The position numbers and the translations under genes are program-made. DNA of 64,000 bases, from the NCBI GenBank assembly GCA_030704615.1, contig CM060731.1, positions 45,694,001-45,758,000 of the forward strand, read 5' to 3'. Below the pieces are notes generated by a model that saw only the letters and a list, made by a program, of their open reading frames with translations, made no database searches and was not told the DNA's origin. Shown here in pieces: positions 23,038 through 33,274 of the stretch; position 1 is the first letter of the stretch, and the number at the start of each line of letters is the position of its first letter. This DNA is from Takakia lepidozioides. Its lineage: Eukaryota > Streptophyta > Takakiopsida > Takakiales > Takakiaceae.

Positions 23038-23605
23038 TTAATGTGGCAATAACCAAAACTCTCTTCTGTAATATCTCTCGTATATGCCTGGGTTTCTTTC
23101 AAGCTTCAATGCACCCTTGGCTATACTAGAAGTCTCCGTTACCATATAACCATATGGCAAACAAGTCTGGAAAGCTGTTCTTGGTGTGAGTTTGATCCAC
23201 AGAATATCCTTTGGAATCCAATTCTTTACCAGTACAAGCTCTTCATGCATATGAGTATAAACATTCACCTTTCTTTCCTCCCAGCCTTCAAACTCTACTC
23301 GCTTAATGGATAGCAATGCTATCACATAAACTAGTGTTGGTAACCAATGTGCTCTTCCTCTACAGGCCACCTGATAAATCTTTATCACTCCTTTCTCCAG
23401 ACCCCATTCAGGGTCAGCATCATGCACTCTTTTAAGAATGTTTTCTTTACAACCGTCTGGCAATTCCAAGAACCTCTGAAAGAATCGTTTGGACAATCTT
23501 TCCTTCTCAGTTTCACAGGGAATTTGATTCACATCAAATTCTTTAATTCTCCAACCACCATGATCCCACCAGATGCCTGTCACATCTGGTTGTTCATGAC
23601 CCAGT
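23038..23605 (-). CDS. ORF between the PBS and gag of the gypsy element
   Basis: An open frame of about 190 codons after the PBS (the frame also reads upstream into the LTR, which is probably not translated) encodes GGWRIKEFDVNQIPC, FFQRFLELPDGC and WEERKVNVYTHMHEE segments. I do not recognise a domain. Its position between PBS and gag matches the extra 5' ORF of Ogre-type gypsy elements. The true start is unclear. Confidence 0.45.
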
Positions 23606-23623
23606 TCCCCAGTATGGTCGCCA
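23606..23623 (-). other. Primer binding site of the gypsy element
   Basis: On the minus strand this reads TGGCGACCATACTGGGGA, two bases after the proposed LTR end (...CA). It has the TGGCGAC...CTGGGGA shape of PBSs in several plant gypsy elements. The matching tRNA was not identified. Confidence 0.55.
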
Positions 23624-23625
23624 AA

Positions 23626-24534
23626 TGTCGAGCGGCTTTTACTCACCCATCCCTTCGCTATCCGAGGTGGGAACTCCAAGATAGAAGAGTTGGAAATCTC
23701 TAAGCACTCAGCCCGCTCAGAACAATCAGTCATGACCTACAGCTAGTGTATCATGGGGGTGTTTCCTATTTGTACTCCTTCCCACATTCATGTTAGCGAG
23801 TTACCTTACTGTCTGCAATTAAGTATTAGTTTGCTTCAGAAATCTATCAAGTTCCATCCATTCATTCCACAGCTTCACTCAGGTCTCTCTACACAGTGTG
23901 AGTATGAAGTATATATCAGATTAATATCTATCAAGTATCAGGTTGAAGTCATGGTGTCTCTAATCTACTCTACATCACAATTCTACAGCTTGCATTCATC
24001 AAGTAACAACAGATCGTCACTTCTCCTACTCCGTGCTCTTCATCTTTTCCCTCAGAGATGTGCTCTCCCCTCTATTTCCAAGTCGTGATGCCAGAAGTCC
24101 CCCACCAAGAAGTGTTTTCCAGACGTCCCCGCTCTTCGCTTTATCTCCCTACAAGCTGTTCTAACTGCTTTCCTAACTAACCGTCATCCCTGTAGTACAC
24201 GTTCCTTTTTTAGATGTCGTTCCCCACAGTCGTTCCCTGCCAATGATAACTGTCCCCCAGCTGTGCCGAGCTGTGACTTGCTGTATCAGGCTGTGGCGGG
24301 CTGTGACTGGCTGTGTCGGGCTGTGTAGGGCTGTGCGATGCTGTGGCGGCTGTGTCGGGCTGTGTCGGCTATGCGAAGCTGTGACGGCTGTGTCGGGCTG
24401 TGACTGGCTGTGTTGGACTGTGACGGACTGTGTTGGCTGTGTCGGGCTGTGTATCTCCCCCCCTAAAGCCTGTTGCTGTTACCCCTAAGGCTCCTGTTGG
24501 TCTCAGTCTGCGTAAAAATTAAGGGTACCCCACA
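23626..24534 (-). repeat. Proposed gypsy 5' LTR
   Basis: Bounds rest on the PBS on one side (the plus strand starts TGTCGAGC) and a ...CCCCACA end at 24,534 on the other, giving TG...CA ends and about 909 bp. It contains the GGCTGTG minisatellite. No second copy is present to confirm the borders, so the outer edge is weak. LINE-derived sequence starts about 20 bp beyond. Confidence 0.4.
24250..24460. repeat. GGCTGTG minisatellite
   Basis: About 18 short units (10-15 bp) built on GGCTGTG with variable CGG, GAC or TAG joints. It resembles the minisatellite in the integrase tail (11,866-12,170), but the period is less regular and it is outside any coding frame. Confidence 0.8.
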
Positions 24535-24554
24535 GATCCCGTAAAAGCGTCCAA

Positions 24555-24812
24555 GTCCCAAGCAGCCCTCTAACAGCATAGACGGTATGCCTGTTGAATT
24601 TTACAGCGCCCTCTGGCAGGCATTACTCAAGGACTTCCGTGCAATGGCAAATGAGATCAAAAGAAAAGGATCCATGCCAAGACAAATGACTCACTGAATT
24701 ATTACTCTTCTCTTCAAAAAAGGAGATAGAAAGCAGATCTCAAACTATAGGCCTATAACATTGCTCAATGTTTCATACAAGATCATTGCAAAGGCATTGC
24801 GGCATTGGGAAG
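24555..24812 (+). pseudogene. LINE reverse-transcriptase fragment
   Basis: The plus strand encodes an L1-type RT segment: SIDGMPVEFYSALWQ, then IITLLFKKGD, NYRPITLLNVSYKIIAKAL. One TGA interrupts it (at the MTH*II position), and it breaks off after about 85 codons. Its strand is opposite to the LINE ORF1 at 24,875-26,713, so the two pieces did not arrive as one insertion in this arrangement. Confidence 0.85.
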
Positions 24813-24874
24813 AATGATAGAGATGAATTGAGCTCTGCCTTGGAACCACATCTCTTCTTTTTGAATTAGGGCAG

Positions 24875-26713
24875 CTATTGAGGGAGAAAGAAGGATCGTT
24901 GTTCCTCCTCTGGGCTATCATCTATGGGCTCTTTGATGACGAATTTTTGAATGTCCATTGTTGTGATCCACAGAGATTCCATCCCCTCCCTGTCAGGGGA
25001 TGTGATCAGAATTCTCGGTTCATCCTTGTTGCAGAATATCAGCGGGGTGATGCAAGTGGCTTGGGGTTCCTTTGAAGAGACCAGCTGAGTGCATCCACGG
25101 AGAGAGAGAGTGGGGAAGGTCCGCAACCTCAGGCATATATTAGCAATTATAGGGTTAAGTGCAATCCCTATGTTTGCATCTAGATTTTGAAAGTCAATTG
25201 ATCTCATATGAGCCTTGGAGTTGGAGGGGAGCCCAGTGATTTCATGATTTGGATGTGACATTGTGGGTGTTGCTGGGGTATCTTCAGAATCAACAAGAAC
25301 TGTTGTGGATGTGATGATTGGCCCATGTTGTGGGGATGACTGATCTTTTGGGGCCTCTATAATCGCTGAATTCCGCTGTAACTCCAGTATTGGTGACCAC
25401 AGAATGCCTGTTGACATCTCCTCGCCGCCATGGATATACTGGAGGGGGGACCTGGTGTTCACCACAGATCTGGAGATGTCATTTTCCAGCTCCATGGGGT
25501 CATTTGGTCTACGGTGTTTTTTGGCAGTTGTGCTGCTGATGATGATGGAATCCCATATAGGGACCAGCAAGGGCTATCACCATAGATACCAGGTGTAGTT
25601 TGTCTTAAAGCAGCTGCCTGATCCTGACTAGGCCTTGACTGAGTTGAGGGTACTTTCTCTTTAGAAGAGGCATTCCCCATAGGTGCTTGCATAGTCTGAG
25701 TTGAGGGAACTTTCTCCTTAGAAGAGGCATTCCCCAGAGGCGCTTTGGACCCATTGGTGCAGATGCCGTTTGTTGGTGTTATTTGATTCCTGTGAGAGGT
25801 TGCAATCAGCGGAGCAGAGGTTGCCAGAAGTGAAGTAGAGGCCAATTGGATTGAGGAGTTGCGTTTTCTCTTTCCAGTAGGACAGTCTGCTTTCATATGA
25901 CCCTGCTTTCCACAGTTGAAACAACCTGTACCAGGCGAGTCTTCCATTAGTTTGACTGAGAAGAAGTTTCCCTTGTTGTCTATGGGCAGCATTTAGCCCT
26001 CATTGGGCATCCTAAATCACAATTTTGGGCAAACCATTCTCCTTCATTTTGGAAGCAATTGTGACTCCTTTCCATGCTTATTCTTTTCTCAAGTTGTCCA
26101 GACACATCTCAGGATAAAAAACAGCCAGACACCCCAGGTAGTAACCAAAGGAATTCCCAATGTTTGGGAGGAAATATAGGTATTGATCTGGGATTCCACA
26201 AACAGTAACGATCCTTGGGGCCCAAATTTTCCCATTCATGTTTCCCATCTGAGGAGACCATGGAAAAATGTTAACATTGAACCCCAATTTGTGGGGGTTG
26301 AACGCCAGGGCATGATCGGCTACTGCTTTTGTTTCAAACATTATGGAAAAAAAACCACGTCCTTTCGGATGACAAAAATGTTGTTGCAGATCGCCCGATC
26401 CTCTAAGGTGTGAGGTCACCCAGTCCCTTACATCGGTTCTGTTCTGCTTCTTCCCGGGAAAATGCAAGAGAATACCTCGTTCCTGGCATCCAGAGACTTT
26501 GTCACAAAGGGAATCAAAATCGATGGCTATCGAGAGCGCCGCTTCTTCCATTTCTACCTGTGATTCTTCAATATCGTCATCCTCAGACAATGCTTCCTCT
26601 GGCTCGTTGGGCATACTGGAGGCAGTGTGAGGTGGGGGGACTGATCGGTCAGCTGAAGACACTACTGCAGTGGCCAAGGCAATTGATTCTGCTCCTGGGG
26701 TTGCTGCGCGCAC
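24875..26713 (-). pseudogene. LINE ORF1-like protein with DUF4283 and a zinc knuckle
   Basis: The N-terminal frame (26,713-26,078) has an acidic stretch and a DUF4283-like domain (GRGFFSIMFETKAVADHAL, then APRIVTVCGIPDQYLYF). The next frame holds a CCHC knuckle, CFNCGKQGHMKADC (about 25,930-25,885), then KRKRN and a Ser/Thr/Gln-rich tail with a duplicated NASSKEKVPSTQ segment. A further frame runs to 24,875. Stops at 26,078 and 25,459 and frame shifts show decay. Such proteins bind LINE RNA. The 5' flank to about 27,290 is probably its UTR. Confidence 0.7.
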
Positions 26714-27319
26714 CCTTGAATTGAAAATTAGGACCCATCTTCAACTGATAAAGAGAGGTTCGCTTAATCAATAGAGGGAGATGTGGCTTGCCCAGAGTCT
26801 AGAACACGATCTGGAGAGAGGCTTGGGGAGAGACACACTTGGTATAGGCAAAAGGTGGTGGAAGAGTGAGAGTAGTGAAAGGTGGCTAACTGTCTCCTCA
26901 CCTTTAATAAAGGATAGCTACAGTCAGGCCAAAATATCGGCACTGTGAGAATGGGGGCGCATTGAAGCGAAAGATTTTCTCGAAAAAAGCATCAGGATGA
27001 AGGTAGATGGATACATGTTTGTGTTTAGATAGGCTTGATGAAGATTGATTTGTAGTTGAAAAATTCTGGAGCTCCGTTCATCAGGGGGCTTCTTGCTTTG
27101 ATGAGCCTGAGTAAAGGATTGCAAATAGAAGAGACGGCGAAGACGGTGACGGTTAGACAGGAAGGAAAGTGGCTTTGTCTCGCATATCGCTGATCGCTCG
27201 ACGAGCTTGAGTTACCGTTGCTTCTCTCCCCTCACCGCAACATGCAGAGCTACATCTCGCCCCTTTCTCTTCGCCAATTGTACTAGTTTTTTGTTTTGTT
27301 TTCTTGTATCCAGTTGAGA
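26714..27319. other. No gene seen; probable LINE 5' flank
   Basis: The sequence upstream of the LINE ORF1 has no convincing coding frame on either strand. It is purine-rich near 26,810-26,880 and otherwise featureless. Confidence 0.4.
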
Positions 27320-27520
27320 TCCAGTATTTTGGCTATATATCCGAATACAATTCAGTTATTGAACCTTTTTATATCCGGCGGGTAGGATCCTATCCGGATC
27401 CTCCGTTTTATGTATCCGCCGGATATAAATAGTTGTCGGATCCGGATCCGGATACATTGATATCCGGGTTGATATCCTACTATTGATATCCTGATGACTC
27501 TATATCCGCCCAACACTGGC
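27320..27520. repeat. TATCCGG-rich dispersed repeat, copy 1
   Basis: About 200 bp dense in ATATCCGG / CCGGATAT words in both orientations, so it is highly self-complementary. It ends in CCGCCCAACACTGG. The same composition and the same end word recur at 49,850-50,060. Confidence 0.7.
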
Positions 27521-28530
27521 CAGATAGTATTAGATATTCATAGCAACTGGTGACCAACTCGAACATAAATAATAAATAGTGGTAGCCAATATGTAAAGCA
27601 GTTTCATTCGGCCCGATTAATTCTAGAGTGGTCCAGGAATTAGCGAGGTCCAGGAGTTAAAAGTGGGGGCCAATGTAATAAGGCCACTTGTATTAATTAA
27701 CGAAATGAAGGGTCCCAGAAAAGACGGCAGGAAGCTGATAGCTATTACAGGTGTCAAGTGGTGAGAGTGGGCCTGATTAGGGTCTCCCACCTTTCTAGAA
27801 GGGTCCACCGCTTGAAGCTGGCTTCGGAAGGTCCCACCGCCCTCACACGGTATATATAGGAGAGCAGGGCTCTTCCTACTTAAGTAAGTAATTACTTACT
27901 AAATTAGTAGCTTATTACTAGCTAGGGGGCCTGCGTCGGCTCTGCAGACGCGGGGCCCAAAAGAAAGAAAACAAGAACCATAGATCTATTAATTAATACA
28001 AAGATCAATACCCTGTTTTCACGGAACATTGCACCAAGCATACAACTAGACTTTGGGGGACAACTATTTAGGAAATGTAAGAACATAACTTTTTTTTTAC
28101 TACCGAACAGGGGACAGAGGAAATGGAAAAAATAACCACCCTGGCCGTGAAGGCTTTACAGTGGGGATGCCACTTTGTGACTGAACATAATGCATGTCTT
28201 TAATACGATATACAGGGCCTATGTCCCCTTTTATCTTTTTTATTCCTTAAAAAAAAGTAATGTGTGCTAGCGATTTTTGACAGCATGGTTCACCGGTTTT
28301 TGGCATGCCAAATCTTCCCCACCCCTTCTCGAGAGCGACACAAATTGGGGTGACATGTGACATCATCCAGAGTGACACCAGGGTGACATAGAAGGGAGTG
28401 TCTCTCCAATCACTGTAATGCCCACTTGGTGTCACAAAATTTGACCAAGTAAAAAGCGTAAGTTATACCAAACAAGGGGTTATACAAACCACACAAGTTG
28501 GGGTGACACAGACCAGGTTGACACAAGGGG
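27521..28530. other. Intergenic: TATA-like box, palindrome and TGACA-rich stretch
   Basis: No gene is seen. A TATATATAGG box lies at 27,850-27,859, and the perfect 18-bp palindrome AGTAAGTAATTACTTACT at 27,883-27,900. Near 28,340-28,530 the word GGTGACA/TGACAC recurs at least six times, which is a possible transposon subterminal region. Confidence 0.4.
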
Positions 28531-29140
28531 TAAAGGGAAGGGTAAGGGTTTAGGGTTTGGATTTAGGGTAGAAAGGGACAAACAAATATGGAAGACTCAC
28601 ACATGGTAGTACAATAACTTGGTTTGTAGTGTAAGTAGGGTAGTACACTAACCTGGTTTTTGGTATATGGTAAGAGTACTAATGGTTTAGGGTAGTAAGT
28701 GTCAGGCTTAAGCTTAGGGTAATGATTAAGGCCAGGGTAAAGGAATGGGTAAGGATTTAGGGTTTGGATTTAAGGTAGTTCAAAGGGACAAACAAATATA
28801 GAAGACTCACACATGGTAGTACAATAACTTGGTTTGGAGTGTAAGTAGGGTCTAAGTACACTAACCTGGTTTTTGGTATATGGTAAGAGTAATGGTTTAA
28901 GGTAGTAAGTGTCAGGCTTAAGCTTAGGGTAAGGATTAAGGCCAGGGTAAGGGTTTAGGGTTTGGATTTATGGGAGTACACAAAGGTTTTTGGTGTATGG
29001 TAAGAGTAATGGTTTAGGGTACTAAGTGTCCGGCTTAAGCCTATGGAAGGGTTAAGGGAAGGGTAAAACGAAGGGTAAGGATTTAGAGGTGATGGTAAAG
29101 GTATAAATGGACAAACATATATGGAAGACTCGCACTCACT
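28531..29140. repeat. 210-bp tandem repeat with interstitial TTTAGGG motifs
   Basis: Two nearly full units are offset by 210 bp (for example GAAGACTCACACATGG at 28,591 and 28,801, GTCAGGCTTAAGC at 28,701 and 28,911), followed by deleted partial units to about 29,140. Each unit has GGGTTTAGGGTTTGG, close to the plant telomere repeat, but the motif is not in long runs. Confidence 0.85.
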
Positions 29141-29508
29141 AGAACAAGACATTGCAAAAAAACATTTAGACCGGATTGGAAAAGAAAGAATCCAGGGGTT
29201 GTGCCTGCATTTTTTTTTTCTTTTGGGTGCACTGTCTGTTTTGTAAGCCAGAATCCCCTATGTCACGAATATATGTAGATGAACAGAATGTACAGCAGTG
29301 CAGAGTCCAACACGACAAAAAGAAAATAGAGGAATGTCCACTGCCCACTCGAGGTTCAGTGCGACAGAAAAAGAAGACATGAAGGATCACCCAACGCAAA
29401 CACGAAGGGAAAAAAACGTAAGATTTTTTTTTTATCTTAAAACGAAAGACCGGAAATGATCTCAACTTTTAGTCCATGGATGGAAAGTGGTTTGCAAGAA
29501 GGAAACCT

Positions 29509-32500
29509 TCAGGTATCTGGCTGAAGGTTAGCCACGTCCAAATTCGTGCGCGCCTTCACTACTTCCACCGATGTAATTCTCTTGGTGCTATTTCTTGTCG
29601 TATTTTTTCGTGGCGGCATTGTCCACACGACATTGTTCACGTGGATCCATTGAGCAGGATCTGACGGGTTGTACTCCCAAACTTTTGACCAACAATCCCT
29701 GTACCTCTCAAAGTCTGAGGGGTTACCTCCTTTCTTCGGTCTCCACCACTCCACCTTCACTTTCTTAAAATTAGGATCTTCCCTTTCTCGGATGACATCT
29801 GAAATTGCCATTCCCATCCAGACTGGGCACGTTGTTGGGTCATGAGGGCGAACGAGCACAAAAAACCCTTTCTCAATATCCTTGGACGGATTCAAGGGTA
29901 TCCTTGGACGCTCGCACCTAGGGCCACAGTAAGGTTATGAAACTTCATCCTCATCTTCCATATCTTCCAGTATTTGTGGCTGGATGCCATCCCTCCGATG
30001 GTTTGAGGACCAATTTGTTTTCGGCCAAAATTCCTCAAGAAGCTGAATACGATCCGGAATGTCCTACATTGGCTTATCAAGTTCGGCAAGAATATTTCCC
30101 CAGTATTGATCATATTGTTCCATCACACCCCGGTAATGATCGTCAAGCAACATTCATTTGGTCCAAAAATCTTTGTATTTCTTAATACCATTTTTTATGA
30201 ATCACTATTTTTCTGAGGAGTCGTCCCCGACTCCCCATATCGGTCTTCTTGGAACGGCATCTGGGTCTCTTTCAGGGAGATTTGGAGTCCCATCAAGGTT
30301 GGACTTCCACATCTTAACGTTGGAGTTTGTAGGAAGCCACTCCGAATCAGTAGCTGACTTCTTGTACTTCATAACGGGCCAGCCATCCGCATCCTTAAAA
30401 AACCGAAAGACGTGCATATCTGAGATCCCGACCAAATCCTCCTTTCCATCATGAATACAACCCTTAACAAACTTCTTGAAGTCGGGAACCTCCTGAATGA
30501 TTTGAGGAATGAATTGCATATCTTGGGAGATCATGAATGACCTCATCAAATCCGGAAGAATGTAGGTGCTGCGTTCCTTTAGCTTCTTCGAGAGATAGCT
30601 AAAGAATCCGTCAATATCCTCATGGGTGTGCCCGACCATGAGAAAACCAAGATGGATCTCTTCAAAGACATCTTTGGCAGTGAGGATGGATAGGAAAACA
30701 AGCATCCATCTGTTTTTATTGTCCTTGGAGGAGTTGTCCATCTGCAAATAAAGTCGTCTAGGAAGTGGTCGAGCACCACGTTTATCGTGCGGCCTGAAAG
30801 GTTTCAGAGCCTCCAAACATCTCGATTTACCTCTCATGAGCGTTTCAAAAAAATCATTTTAAACTTCAGTGTCGAAAATGTTCCTGGATTCCCGGCATGT
30901 GGGTTTTTCCAGTTGGCGCAGGCACCGAGCCAGCGACCCAATTGTGAAGTTTGAATTGTCTTTCCAGAACTCAAGGGAAAATTGAGCGTAAGCTCCATCA
31001 CCGTGTCCATGCGTAACCATTCCTGTCAATGAGACATGCAACTGACCCAATCCCGAGACCATCTTGTTCGTCGTCTGTAGCCTCGGAATAGCCGTTTTCC
31101 TATGATCCATCTTATCGTGAATAATACACAGGAACTCCTCCGGAATCATAACGGACTCATTCCTCTAGCTATGGTACAGCCTTCTGCATGACTCTTGATG
31201 CCTCAAGTGCAAATCAAGAGCCCGCTTACGTGCGACCTGTTCGGAACTCATTTTAATTGACTTCTTGATCAAGTCCTTCAACATCTCGCATTCTGTGCAC
31301 TTAGCAAAGGTGCTTCCTGTTTTCCGAACCTCCACGTTAGGAAATATTTGATTATGTATACGGCTTATAGCTGGCTGCGAGACTCCTTTCAAACTGAGCA
31401 GTCTGTTCGTCTGCACCCCAACTCCCCAATAATGCCAACGTCCACTTGGCAGTGGAGGTTCTACAAAGTGGAAGAACAAGAAAGCATGATGGCATTAAAG
31501 AGAATAAAATCAGCCACAGTATTTTGAAAAAGGAAATGGGGACAACGAATAAAAGTCACCTCGTTGGACTCCTCTCGAATTCTCTTCCAGTTCATTTCGG
31601 ATGGCAAAATTCTCAAAGTATCCCGACGTCCCTCTCCAATGCAACGTGTTTTGTGAGGCATAAGGTCAGTATTGGCATTGATAATGGACATAATGTTCCC
31701 CTATGCCTGGATTGTCCCTGGTCGAGGCCGCTTGACGCCACGATTTCCGTGGAAAGATGACAAACAACCCTCTTTACTGAGGTTTTTGTACTCCATGTAT
31801 GTTGACCTTCCAATTCCGTGTATTATCCACCATGCTGTCTCACAAACATCAACACCTTCTATCGTAACATACGACCTGCGCGATGACCCATCCATAATGT
31901 GAAGTCGGTTTGAAACATTCAATCCAAGTTCTCTCCTTTAATCGAATGACGAACCCCAAAATGCAGTATGAATTGCCAAGGTTTTTCTCCAATCAAAATA
32001 CTGGCAGCACTGAAGCTTGCAGCAAGGTTTGCTGCTCACCGACCTCACTTCATCCAAAGTAAGATTTTTCTTGCACTTTTTGGAGTCCTCCATATTGGAT
32101 GGTTTCTTCTTCCTAGTAAAATGTCTGTATGTTGCTTTCTTTACGTCTGTACCATGCTCGTCATTCTCCATGTCACTGCATGATCGTAGGAAATTTTCGA
32201 GATCAACGAAGAGTATCCGGCCATTTTCAAGAAGTCTTGTTTTTGTTAACGGCCATTTCACAGTCGACATCAGTGAACCGGATCTACAGAGATTGTTTTG
32301 GTGACCAGAACCCCAACATCGTCCTCTCCGAGTTTGTCATTCAGAATGATCTCGTTAGGATTGCATGCCTGAATTCGGCCTTCGAACAGGGCGTTTCCAT
32401 CCTCCCCAAGAAGAAAACACTGCAAGTTTCTCCAACAATCTCTCCCCAGACCTACAGGCAGATCCCCTTCAGTCTCACCATTTGACGGAATTTCATTGCT

Positions 32501-32734
32501 TTCAGTGCTTTGTCCTTGATAATCACTATCTTCTGTGATGGAATGACATCTTGGGTTTCTCAGGGATGCTGAATCCACAGTTTCATGCGTGCGAACAAAG
32601 GACACGTCCCACACAACTGGAGTCCCAATCGCCTCCTTCAATGTGTTAGCATCCATGTGCCGATAAGGCAGAGGACAGGAGCCAAATGCGTCATCACAAA
32701 AGATCAGGGTAACTGAAATGGTGGACGAACACAA
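29509..32734 (-). pseudogene. DUF7869-type protein, presumptive DDE/D transposase
   Basis: A multi-exon minus-strand gene. The 5' pieces are at 32,734-31,938 (including SKPCCKLQCCQYFDW) and 31,922-31,461 (RRSYVTIEGVDVCETAWWIIHGI, MPHKTRCIG). The core is one frame, 31,479-30,205, broken by TAG at 31,165 and TAA at 30,859. It holds IIHDKMDHRK (Asp near 31,116 and 31,107), YLQMDNSSKDN (Asp at 30,738) and GHTHEDIDGFF (Glu at 30,621). Three acidic blocks spaced about 123 and 39 residues apart fit an RNase H-fold transposase. The C-terminus (29,895-29,509) has FFVLVRPHDP and CWSKVWEY, recalling a chromatin-reader-like domain. A palindrome (31,437) falls in a likely intron. The role is inferred; this copy is dead. 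Confidence 0.7.
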
Positions 32735-33274
32735 GTGATGTCCGTGTCAAGTTCCTTCCCCAGAAACATTCAGGAAATCTCCTGAGGCAACAACTGAAGG
32801 AGATCCAGGAAGCGACAGAAACACCCTTTGGCCTACTTGGAACCCCATGAAGTTAGTAACCTCCACTGGGCAGTGGAGGTTCAATAAAATCCTATTACAG
32901 GACGGAAGATTAACTGAAGGAAAGAACGTCGTGACACCGAAAGGAGAAACTTTAAGTATAACTTTCTCGACGGTTCTGAATGAGAAAAACAATATGGTGT
33001 CAAAAAGTAAAGTCAATGTTTGGATGTACACTGGGACTGATGAAAAACAATTGGAATTAAATTGGAGTATGAGGGTGGAGTATAGACTACATCTATCTGA
33101 ACTGTCAGATGAAGTCACAAATGCCAACCTCCACTGGACAGTGGAGGTTGGATGATATCTGTTGATGAAATCAACCACATGGATGAACAATCGATAATGA
33201 AAAAGCCCTCTGTAGATGAAAAATTGATTCTATGGATGGATGAATATTAATGTGGCGACTGCCCAGTGGAGGTT

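Larger units (their letters stand above)
8900..24534 (-). mobile_element. Decayed Ty3/gypsy LTR retrotransposon, split by a CACTA element
   Basis: Minus-strand order from the right: LTR (about 23,626-24,534), PBS (23,606-23,623), ORF upstream of gag, gag with two zinc knuckles, aspartic protease, RT, RNase H, integrase with GPY/F-like end and repeat tail, and a coiled-coil ORF reaching 8,900. The CACTA element at 13,967-18,672 interrupts RNase H. Every domain has stops or frame changes, so the copy is dead. I could not find a second LTR on the left; the element ends against the hairpin cluster near 8,900. A pre-gag ORF together with this PBS recalls Tat/Ogre-lineage elements, but the lineage is a guess. 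Confidence 0.85.

Noticed and set aside
28531-29140. Telomere
   Set aside because: TTTAGGG-like words occur once or twice per 210-bp unit and never in long uninterrupted runs.
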